DNA of 12,891 bases. Origin: a bacterium. Lineage in GTDB: Bacteria; Babelota; Babeliae; Babelales; RVW-14. Position numbers and translations under genes: made by a program. The stretch is from NCBI GenBank assembly GCA_030432505.1, contig JAUIHA010000009.1, positions 1 to 12,891 on the forward strand. Direction: 5' to 3'. The notes beneath the pieces were generated by a model that was not told the DNA's origin, searched no databases, and saw nothing but the letters and a program-made list of their open reading frames with translations. Positions 7,333 through 12,891 of this stretch are shown here, in pieces. Position 1 is the first letter of the stretch, and every line of letters begins with the position of its first letter.

Positions 7333-8040
7333 ATGAACAAATTAATGGCTTTTGCTGTTATTTCAGCGATTTTTATTTCAGGTTGTGCAAAAAAAGACAA
7401 AAAAGATGCTAAAGCCAAGCAATCTAAGTTCCTAGCACAAGATGATACAAGAGAAGTTCCTATCTATACTGAAGAAAGCGAAGCATTGCTTGCTGATGCT
7501 ACCGTTTCAGATTTTGCATTCGTGGATGATGAGGATGCATTTGTTGACGAAGCGAGCATAGAGCATGAAAAAGTTGCTATGGCTGATTCACTAGAAAATG
7601 ATCTTGCAGATGAAGCGCTTCCAATGGCTCCTGAGGCAATGAATGAAAGCAGCGATTTGCTTGTCTCTCTCGATTCCGAAGTTGATTGGGATTTTGAGAA
7701 TGTTCAGTTTGGTTTCAACAAAAATAATGTAAATAAAGACCAACTTGAAACTATCAAATCTAACGTTCTTCAAGCGAAAAAAGCTGTAGAGCAAGGTAAA
7801 GAAGTAGTTGTTAGTGGTCATACTTGCCAAATCGGTTCCGCAACGTATAACTTGGCTCTTTCTCAAAAACGAGCTGAAGCGGTTAAAAAAGAGCTTATCA
7901 AAGAAGGTGTTCCTTCAGATAGCATCAAAACTATTGGTAAAGGTTATGAGTCACCACTCGTATGGACCAATGCTACAGACCGAGCAACTAAGATTAAAGA
8001 GCTTTCGGTTAACAGACGAGCTGAAATCGTTGTAAACTAG
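7333..8040 (+). CDS. Pal/OmpA-domain outer-membrane lipoprotein with acidic linker
   Basis: Predicted 235-residue lipoprotein. The signal peptide ends in lipobox ISGC with Cys18 as the lipidated residue, after which a Lys-rich stretch (KKDKKDAKAK) follows. Residues ~38-115 are a long acidic, Asp/Glu/Ala-rich linker. The C-terminal ~120 residues form an OmpA-like domain that in relatives binds peptidoglycan: VQFGFNK (124-130), GHTCQIGS, YNLALSQKRAEAV, and the terminal NRRAEIVV. The Arg that contacts diaminopimelate in relatives is kept (Arg180). The partner Asp of GHTD is replaced by Cys165, and the FxFD aspartate is Asn129. The ATG at 7333 is preferred over that at 7312 because AAGGAG lies 6 bases upstream and the lipobox then sits correctly. 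By analogy it tethers the outer membrane to the wall. No Tol genes are adjacent, so the name pal is withheld. Confidence 0.9.
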   Translation: MNKLMAFAVISAIFISGCAKKDKKDAKAKQSKFLAQDDTREVPIYTEESEALLADATVSDFAFVDDEDAFVDEASIEHEKVAMADSLENDLADEALPMAPEAMNESSDLLVSLDSEVDWDFENVQFGFNKNNVNKDQLETIKSNVLQAKKAVEQGKEVVVSGHTCQIGSATYNLALSQKRAEAVKKELIKEGVPSDSIKTIGKGYESPLVWTNATDRATKIKELSVNRRAEIVVN

Positions 8041-8054
8041 ACAACGAAGTTATC

Positions 8055-8099
8055 ATCCTGGGGCAAGTTTTCCAGGATCCATACAAATTCAATTTGTAT
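8055..8099 (+). repeat. Two perfect hairpin-forming repeats after the lipoprotein gene
   Basis: ATCCTGG (8055-8061) pairs with CCAGGAT (8072-8078) across a 10-base loop. Two bases later comes the near-continuous palindrome ATACAAATTCAATTTGTAT (8081-8099), symmetric around one central C. Neither has a T-run. Together with the following terminator they give the transcript a structured 3' end, possibly protective, or the palindrome could be a protein site. Confidence 0.55.
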
Positions 8100-8109
8100 T
8101 AGTTCTAAA

Positions 8110-8140
8110 GGGCGCCTATAGCAATAGGTGCCCTTTTTTT
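8110..8140 (+). terminator. Rho-independent terminator of the lipoprotein gene
   Basis: A 10-bp stem, GGGCGCCTAT (8110-8119) with ATAGGTGCCC (8124-8133), includes one G-U pair and has an AGCA loop. Seven T follow directly (8134-8140). Confidence 0.9.
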
Positions 8141-8165
8141 GTTGTTCTTGCGAAAAGCATGGTAT

Positions 8166-8180
8166 TTGCTAGTGTAGCAA
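8166..8180. repeat. Short inverted repeat upstream of the Ser-rich protein gene
   Basis: TTGCTA (8166-8171) and TAGCAA (8175-8180) are exact complements around GTG. They lie about 50 bases before the ATG at 8233, in the region where a promoter should be. I could not identify a convincing -35/-10 pair here. It may be an operator; the repeat is short enough to be chance. Confidence 0.3.
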
Positions 8181-8232
8181 TACATTTTAGTGAATTTTTT
8201 AGGACATTTTTATTTGGGTGGGGATTCCAATT

Positions 8233-8817
8233 ATGAAACTTATGAGATCGGCTTTATTGGTTATTTCGTTGTTTTCCATGAATATGCAAGCTTCTTCTAA
8301 TACTCCATCTTCGCGCGTTATGTACTGTGATAGTGATAATGAGAAAGCTTCAGGAGCTAGTGAACATGTTGATAGTCTCAGTAGTAGCACCAGTGAAAAT
8401 GAAGAAAAGCATACATTTAAAGAGCTTGTTCGTTTATGTAAGAATTATCTTAAAAAAACTGGGGAAGATGCAACGGAATATTTTAATACCGTAGTATTGC
8501 CATATGTTGATACGCCAGCCTTTGCCTTTTCTCTTGGCTATATGAATGTTCTTCCCAAAAAAGCAGCCTATATGGTTGTATCATTCGCTCTTTCCCGAGC
8601 AGCATTCAAGGTGTATAAGAATAGGAACAGAATCAACAGTTTGTATGTTGCATGCACAAATAAGTTAAGTGATGGCTATCAAGAAACTAAAGAGGTAATG
8701 TCCTTTATTGGTGCTCGCATGGCCTTTGGTAAAAAATTATTGCTTAATAAGTTGGGGCTCTTAAGAGATAATTTTATTGATTTTGGAGATCCACTTGAGG
8801 GTCTTACTCTCGCTTAA
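8233..8817 (+). CDS. Exported Ser-rich protein of unknown function
   Basis: Predicted 194 residues, no family recognised. A signal peptide covers residues 1-20 (MKLMRS, hydrophobic core, cleavage after MQA). It is followed by a Ser/Glu-rich low-complexity stretch to about residue 60. The rest looks helical, with a moderately hydrophobic segment near 95-122 that could be an amphipathic or membrane-contacting helix, and a basic stretch KVYKNRNR after it. It ends in DPLEGLTLA. The ATG at 8233 is chosen over an in-frame GTG at 8218 because it gives a normal signal peptide. Its G-rich, non-canonical ribosome site (GGGTGGGG, 8216-8223) is like that of the J-domain gene. It stands alone between terminators, so context says little beyond export. 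Confidence 0.72.
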   Translation: MKLMRSALLVISLFSMNMQASSNTPSSRVMYCDSDNEKASGASEHVDSLSSSTSENEEKHTFKELVRLCKNYLKKTGEDATEYFNTVVLPYVDTPAFAFSLGYMNVLPKKAAYMVVSFALSRAAFKVYKNRNRINSLYVACTNKLSDGYQETKEVMSFIGARMAFGKKLLLNKLGLLRDNFIDFGDPLEGLTLA

Positions 8818-8857
8818 AATTGATGCAAGAGTTTTTCAATAGAGTGAATCTTATTTT

Positions 8858-8880
8858 AAAGAGGTTTGCTCTCTTTTTTT
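8858..8880 (+). terminator. Probable rho-independent terminator after the Ser-rich protein gene
   Basis: A 6-bp stem, AAAGAG (8858-8863) with CTCTTT (8871-8876), has a 7-base loop, and the T-run continues to 8880. The stem is short and AT-rich, so termination may be inefficient. Confidence 0.5.
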
Positions 8881-8895
8881 ATATTCTTCAAATTG

Positions 8896-8924
8896 TTGCC
8901 CTTGTGTTTTTGCTCTGATATGAT
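8896..8924 (+). promoter_or_regulatory. Extended -10 promoter of the pilus operon
   Basis: TTGCCC (8896-8901), 17 bases, then TATGAT (8919-8924), with TGA directly before the -10 hexamer (TGn extended -10). The predicted start is near 8931, giving a leader of about 40 bases. The pilB ATG at 8974 has a TTGGAG ribosome site (8960-8965) 8 bases upstream. The TGA-TAT arrangement resembles the promoter at 1241-1269. Confidence 0.6.
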
Positions 8925-8973
8925 CAACGCATGCTGAATTTTTGAAAGGAAAACTAGGTTTGGAGCGTGATGC

Positions 8974-10692
8974 ATGCTACGTAAAAAGATTGGCGATATT
9001 CTTATTGATCTCAATGTCATTACTGAAGATCAGTTGCAAGAATGCTTGAAAGAGCAAAAGGAAACTGGAAAACTTTTGGGGCAGGTGCTTTTAGAAAAAG
9101 GCTATGTTTCAAGTAGTGATCTTGCACGTGCGCTTGCTAGACAAATAGAGATTCCTTTCATTGATGCCATTACTGAACAAATGGCAGACCTCAGTCTTTT
9201 AAGAAAAGTACCATTAAAATTTTTGCGACAACATGCGGTAATTCCGATTATGTTTGAAGGGCAGAAGACCATTGTTACTGCCAACCCCCGGGACTTACAG
9301 CCGCTTGATGATCTAGCGCTTCTTATGGAAGGTGATGTGCGGTATGCCGTTTCAAGTGAAACGTCAATTGTTGATGCTATCAATAAATATTATCCACTTG
9401 AGACCAGTAAAGAGATGATGGAAGAACTCACTGAGGAAGGTGAGAGTGAGTTTGGCATTCCGGACGGGATTGAAGATAAAGATATCATGGAGCAAGCCAA
9501 TGAGGCGCCAATTGTTAAATTGGTAAACCATGTTATTTATCAAGGGGTCAAAGAAGGCGCTTCTGATATTCACATTGAACCATTTGAAAAAGAATTGCGT
9601 GTTCGTTATCGTATCAACGGGAACATGTATCAGCGCGTTATTCCTCCTAAGCGTTATCAGGGAGCGATTGTTTCTCGTATCAAAATTATGTCCAACCTCA
9701 ACATTGCCGAAAAACGCATTCCGCAAGATGGCCGAATTATGATTAAGGTGGCGAATAAGCCAATTGATCTAAGGGTATCAATTTTGCCATGTAATTTTGG
9801 TGAACGTGTGGTAATGCGTATCTTGGATAAAAGTAAAGGTGCTACAGAGCTTGAAGCGCTGGATATGAGTAAGCATGATTTTGATGTTGTGCGAAAAAAT
9901 ATTGAACGTCCAAATGGTATCATTTTAGTGAGTGGTCCAACCGGTTCTGGTAAAACCACAACATTATATTCAATCTTAACACGCTTGAATGATCCTGATG
10001 TAAATATTATCACCGTGGAAGATCCGGTGGAATACACTATCAGTGGTATTAGTCAGGTACAAGTGAATGAAAAAGTGGGCCTAACGTTTGCTGCTGCGCT
10101 GCGCTCAATTTTACGGCAAGACCCTGACACCTGTTTAATTGGTGAAATTCGTGATACAGAGACTGCGCAAATAGCAACGCAAGCTGCGTTGACTGGTCAC
10201 TTGGTTCTCAGTACTATCCATACAAACAGTTCACCTGCAACAGTGACGCGATTAATTGATATGGGTATTGAGCCATTCTTAATTGCATCGTCACTTGTTT
10301 GTGTTATTTCGCAGCGATTGGTACGAAAGCTTTGTGATAAATGTAAGCAACCGTATCAGCCAGAAGATGAGATGATTAATCGTATCGGGTTAACGACGGC
10401 TGAAGCAGCTGAAATTACGTTTTATAAGCCAGTTGGTTGTGATGAATGTCTTAAAACTGGTTATACGGGGCGTCGAGCAATATTTGAAGTTATGGAGGTT
10501 GATGATGAAATTGCATCACTCATCATTCAAAAAGTTGATGCAACAGTTATTCGTGATAGAGCAATGGCAAAGGGGATGACGGTTCTGGGAATGGACGGAG
10601 TAAGACGCATCAAGCAAGGTATCACGTCAATTGAAGAAATTATGTCTGTAGCATACGTTGAAGAGGCGCAGGAGGTTCGCCCCGAAGAATAA
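8974..10692 (+). CDS. pilB: Type IV pilus assembly (PilB/GspE-type) ATPase
   Basis: Cytoplasmic hexameric ATPase that powers pilin polymerisation through the inner-membrane platform. 572 residues is normal for the family. The N-terminal ~145 residues form an MshEN-type domain with two related helical motifs (IGDILIDLNVIT and LLGQVLLEKGYVS). The usual Arg before LG is not in place in either motif, so c-di-GMP binding is uncertain. The core has the N2-like segment with ASDIHIEP, Walker A GPTGSGKT at 321-328 (Lys327), an Asp box (VEDPVEY), Walker B LIGEIRD at 388-394 and a His box (TGHLVLSTIHTNS). The zinc-binding CxxC pairs are at 454/457 and 489/492, as in PilB/GspE and unlike PilT. First gene of its operon; the next gene starts 14 bases after its stop. 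GspE of a type II system is the alternative reading, but the pilO/pilP/pilQ-like neighbours favour a type IV pilus. Confidence 0.95.
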   Translation: MLRKKIGDILIDLNVITEDQLQECLKEQKETGKLLGQVLLEKGYVSSSDLARALARQIEIPFIDAITEQMADLSLLRKVPLKFLRQHAVIPIMFEGQKTIVTANPRDLQPLDDLALLMEGDVRYAVSSETSIVDAINKYYPLETSKEMMEELTEEGESEFGIPDGIEDKDIMEQANEAPIVKLVNHVIYQGVKEGASDIHIEPFEKELRVRYRINGNMYQRVIPPKRYQGAIVSRIKIMSNLNIAEKRIPQDGRIMIKVANKPIDLRVSILPCNFGERVVMRILDKSKGATELEALDMSKHDFDVVRKNIERPNGIILVSGPTGSGKTTTLYSILTRLNDPDVNIITVEDPVEYTISGISQVQVNEKVGLTFAAALRSILRQDPDTCLIGEIRDTETAQIATQAALTGHLVLSTIHTNSSPATVTRLIDMGIEPFLIASSLVCVISQRLVRKLCDKCKQPYQPEDEMINRIGLTTAEAAEITFYKPVGCDECLKTGYTGRRAIFEVMEVDDEIASLIIQKVDATVIRDRAMAKGMTVLGMDGVRRIKQGITSIEEIMSVAYVEEAQEVRPEE

Positions 10693-10706
10693 GCGTTAGA
10701 GGGTTT

Positions 10707-11279
10707 ATGCCTTTTTGGTTGCATGATTCGAAAATAAACGATTTAACCAGATCTCTTTCCACGATAATGCGTCTATGTATAACACTTCTTTTGCTAGCAT
10801 CAATTTTTTTAGTCTGGTTTTTTCTTTTTTACTCATCATCACAGCTTCGTGTTGAACAGCAGGTGTTTACACAGCATAATCTTAAAAAGCAAAATCATTT
10901 ATTTAAAAAGTCACTTAAGCAGTTTGATGTTGTTACAAAAAAGCGTGATGATGTGTATCAAGCACATGAAAAATTATTAGCAAGTAAACCCTCGGAGCGG
11001 GCGATACTTGCTTTTTTATTGAAATCATTTCGTAAGCATTCTATTGTGTGTAATTCAATTAAACCTGTTTTTTCAAAATCAAGAACATTATATAAAAAAG
11101 ATTACTTTGATGTTGCGTTTTCAGGATATTTTACGGATTTAGTTTTGCTATTTTCTTTTCTTGATAATTCTTCTTATGATATAAAGTTTAAAAAACTGCA
11201 ATGTATGCGAGGGAGTGATAACCTTGTTCATGTGACGACGGTTGTTCGTCTTGTTGATTTTGTGAAGAGTGAAGAATGA
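10707..11279 (+). CDS. PilO-like inner-membrane pilus alignment protein
   Basis: Predicted 190 residues with PilO architecture. A short cytoplasmic N-terminus (~1-21) is followed by one transmembrane helix (~23-42) and a Lys/Gln-rich coiled-coil stretch (~46-95). The periplasmic domain (~100-185) ends in beta-strand-like sequence (YFDVAFSGYFTDLVLLFSFLD, in two runs) typical of the ferredoxin-like fold. In type IV pili PilO dimerises with PilN and links the cytoplasmic ring to PilP and the secretin. Sequence identity is low, so the call rests on topology, size and position between pilB and pilP. The ATG at 10707 follows AGAGGG; its stop overlaps the next start in ATGA, which implies translational coupling. 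A type II secretion GspM/GspL-like protein is the alternative. Confidence 0.65.
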   Translation: MPFWLHDSKINDLTRSLSTIMRLCITLLLLASIFLVWFFLFYSSSQLRVEQQVFTQHNLKKQNHLFKKSLKQFDVVTKKRDDVYQAHEKLLASKPSERAILAFLLKSFRKHSIVCNSIKPVFSKSRTLYKKDYFDVAFSGYFTDLVLLFSFLDNSSYDIKFKKLQCMRGSDNLVHVTTVVRLVDFVKSEE

Positions 11280-11575
11280 ATTTTTTACGAGTAATGATTA
11301 TATGCTTGTGTTTGCCGGTAATGTTACAAGGCAGAGATCCATTTTTTCTTCCAAAACAATCTGAAAAACATGAGTCAGGAGCACTCAAGCTGACAGGGAT
11401 TATTGGTGACAAAAGTAGAAGAGGTGCTATTGTCACTATTGGTGAGAGGTCAAAAATTGTCTTTCCAGGGGATGTTGTAAAAAATTATTTTGTTACCAAA
11501 ATTACTGATGACAAAGTATTTTTACAGCAGGGAAAAAAGAGCATGGCGCTAGCTCTTGTTATGGGAGCGTATTAG
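11276..11575 (+). CDS. PilP-like periplasmic pilus protein
   Basis: Predicted 99 residues. A hydrophobic N-terminus of about 19 residues (a signal peptide or short anchor, without a clear lipobox) precedes RDPFF at 20-24, the RDPF motif common at the start of the mature PilP region. A small beta-rich domain follows: LKLTGIIG, GAIVTIG, VFPGDVV, FVTKITDDKVFL. That pattern matches the PilP/GspC homology-region fold that docks onto the secretin N-terminal domains. It is shorter than typical PilP (~170-180), mostly for lack of the N-terminal disordered region. It overlaps the pilO-like gene by 4 bases and lies 28 bases before pilQ. Confidence 0.72.
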   Translation: MNFLRVMIICLCLPVMLQGRDPFFLPKQSEKHESGALKLTGIIGDKSRRGAIVTIGERSKIVFPGDVVKNYFVTKITDDKVFLQQGKKSMALALVMGAY

Positions 11576-11591
11576 GCGAGAAGGGATATTG

Positions 11592-11606
11592 AAGGAGAGT
11601 ACTTTG
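11592..11606 (+). promoter_or_regulatory. Strong ribosome site that sets a TTG start for pilQ
   Basis: AAGGAG (11592-11597) is 6 bases before TTG (11604-11606). No ATG or GTG in the frame lies nearby upstream of the signal peptide, and the hydrophobic core begins a few codons after this TTG. The site therefore decides an unusual start codon. Confidence 0.75.
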
Positions 11607-12891
11607 AGAATACTTTGGAAAGAGACGCTGTTATTGGGCCTTTTTTTTACCACTCTTTTTTCTGGCCCATACGATTATTTTAAAAATGAATACGATCTTC
11701 CACCAACAACCTCACAGTTGCACAAAAAAGGTCAGGTAGCGCGGCGCAAGCGGTCGCTTGAACATATTCATGATGTTGTCAGTGATGTTATCAAAACAAA
11801 AACAGTGCGCAAGCCTCAAGTTGCAAAGATTTCTAAGAGCAACCAAGTACACAAGAAGAAATCTGAAACGTCCATCATTGAAGTACATGCATTGTTAAAT
11901 CAGGTGTATGAAGATAAAAAGCTTCGTAAAAAGAATGTTACGCTTCGTTTAAAAGATGTAAACATTCGCAAAGCAATTGAGTTGCTTGCATCTATTACTA
12001 AAGTACCATTCGTGCTTGATGGTGAAGTTGAAGGTAATGCTCATCGGTTTAACTTTAAGGATATGCCACTTGCTTCAGTGCTCCGTATTTTACTGACTAA
12101 CAACAAACCTCGCCTGGCCCTCATTAAAGACTTTGATGTGTGGCGAGTCGTTAAGCAGGAAACCGCAATAGAGCATCATCTACAACAAATGTATGCCCAA
12201 AATAGAAAGGATACAGAGCTTCAAAGTTTTATGGTTCGTTATGCTGCATGGAACGATGTGTTTAAAAAGAAGATGAAAAATCTTTGGGAAAGCATTGTGG
12301 GTAAAATGCATGAAAAAGCTGGAAATTATTTGTTGTTTGATGATAACAGTAAAAAAATCTTCTTCAAGGGTAATTACCGTTTCTGCAAAGATTTTAAAAA
12401 GATTTTAAAAGAAGTTGATGTGCGAGTTCCTCAGGTTCGTATTGATGCACGCATTGTGCTTGCGCGTAAAGACTTTGAAGAAACCATTGGTTTTCAATGG
12501 TCAGGGATTTATGACAGAAGTCAGAGCTTGAAACGTACGTTTGATATGGCCGGTGTTGGTATTGGTGAAAAAACGCCGGGTGATGGATTTAAAGATTTAA
12601 TGAATTGGTCACTTAACTTCTTACCAACCATGATATCCCCAGATTCACTTCCAATTAAACTGCCATTTTCATTCGGTAAAAAAAATCTTTCTACCCGCCG
12701 TTTAAACTTAATGCTTAATGCGGCCGAAACAAAAGAAGAAATTAAAACTATTTTGAAGCCATCTCTGCTGGTAAAAAGTGAAGAGATGGCTGAAATTTTA
12801 GTTGGTGAAGATATGCCTCAAGATGTTCGTTTACAAGAAACGGTTGAAGGGCAGCCAACGAATATCACTACCATTGGTTACAAAGATATTG
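11604..12891 (+). CDS. pilQ: Type IV pilus secretin PilQ, 3'-truncated by window edge
   Basis: Outer-membrane secretin: a multimeric gated channel through which the pilus passes. 429 codons are visible and the end lies beyond the window. The TTG start gives a signal peptide (MRILWKETLLLGLFFTTLFS). A highly basic linker (~38-110, containing ARRKRS and VHKKKSE) comes next. An STN-type domain spans about 112-184 (VTLRLKDVNIRKAIELL, then DGEVEG, FKDMPLASVLRILL). An N1-like domain lies around 205-272. The secretin core begins at about 276 (VPQVRIDARIVLA, ETIGFQW), where most relatives have IEARIVE. Near the window end SEEMAEILVGEDMP matches the conserved core segment before the channel gate. No N-terminal AMIN domain is seen, its place being taken by the basic linker. 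GspD is the alternative, but the STN domain and the neighbours favour PilQ. Confidence 0.9.
   Translation, partial: MRILWKETLLLGLFFTTLFSGPYDYFKNEYDLPPTTSQLHKKGQVARRKRSLEHIHDVVSDVIKTKTVRKPQVAKISKSNQVHKKKSETSIIEVHALLNQVYEDKKLRKKNVTLRLKDVNIRKAIELLASITKVPFVLDGEVEGNAHRFNFKDMPLASVLRILLTNNKPRLALIKDFDVWRVVKQETAIEHHLQQMYAQNRKDTELQSFMVRYAAWNDVFKKKMKNLWESIVGKMHEKAGNYLLFDDNSKKIFFKGNYRFCKDFKKILKEVDVRVPQVRIDARIVLARKDFEETIGFQWSGIYDRSQSLKRTFDMAGVGIGEKTPGDGFKDLMNWSLNFLPTMISPDSLPIKLPFSFGKKNLSTRRLNLMLNAAETKEEIKTILKPSLLVKSEEMAEILVGEDMPQDVRLQETVEGQPTNITTIGYKDI

Noticed and set aside
9364..9726. Open frame of 120 codons on the minus strand inside pilB, with others of 93 and 126 codons nearby.
   Set aside because: They mirror the conserved pilB coding sequence, have no ribosome site or recognisable protein features, and are antisense shadows.
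8974..12891. The cluster could be a type II secretion system (gspE-C-D).
   Set aside because: The short RDPF-starting protein, the PilO topology protein and the STN-type secretin fit type IV pili better; the type II option is kept only as an alternative.

Overview
The window is AT-rich and comes from a diderm (outer-membrane) bacterium. It encodes an outer-membrane lipoprotein of the Pal/OmpA type, a secretin, and a type IV pilus-type export ATPase. Several proteins carry signal peptides but have no recognised family: an exported J-domain protein, a one-blade WD40-like protein and a Ser-rich protein. That mix is what I would expect of a reduced, host-associated lineage such as Candidatus Dependentiae (TM6). 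The assignment is inferred from gene style only; no rRNA or other taxonomic marker is present. No tRNA, rRNA, insertion sequence, CRISPR array or phage gene was seen, and no gene-free stretch exceeds 300 bases.

Layout. (1) Bases 1-1167, + strand: the 3' part of an HtrA/Deg serine protease. (2) Bases 1168-1332: a gap with a good promoter and a 14-bp perfect inverted repeat laid over it. (3) Bases 1333-3543, +: an exported 736-residue J-domain protein, closed by a bidirectional terminator. (4) Bases 3595-7093, - strand: rng (RNase E/G), then gatB 35 bases later, a rho-independent terminator, and a small exported WD40-like gene with its own promoter at the end of gatB. (5) Bases 7094-7332: a divergent control region holding a tandem imperfect repeat. 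(6) Bases 7333-8040, +: a Pal-like lipoprotein with three hairpins after it. (7) Bases 8233-8817, +: a small exported protein of unknown function. (8) Bases 8974-12891, +: a type IV pilus (or type II secretion-like) operon, pilB - pilO-like - pilP-like - pilQ, driven by an extended -10 promoter and running off the window end.

How the genes work together. The pilB cluster encodes a cytoplasmic extension ATPase, an inner-membrane alignment protein, a periplasmic connector and an outer-membrane secretin, the core of a trans-envelope machine. No pilM or pilN lies between pilB and the pilO-like gene. The HtrA protease (envelope protein quality control), the Pal-like lipoprotein (envelope tethering) and the exported unknown proteins are also envelope-facing. 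rng and gatB are housekeeping genes for RNA processing and for tRNA-dependent Gln/Asn formation.

I see no clear self-contained novel system. The most unusual items are the J-domain placed directly after a signal peptide, the loss of the usual peptidoglycan-binding aspartate in the Pal-like protein, the promoter whose transcript would start inside the upstream gene's terminator, and the operator-like palindrome before the J-domain gene.
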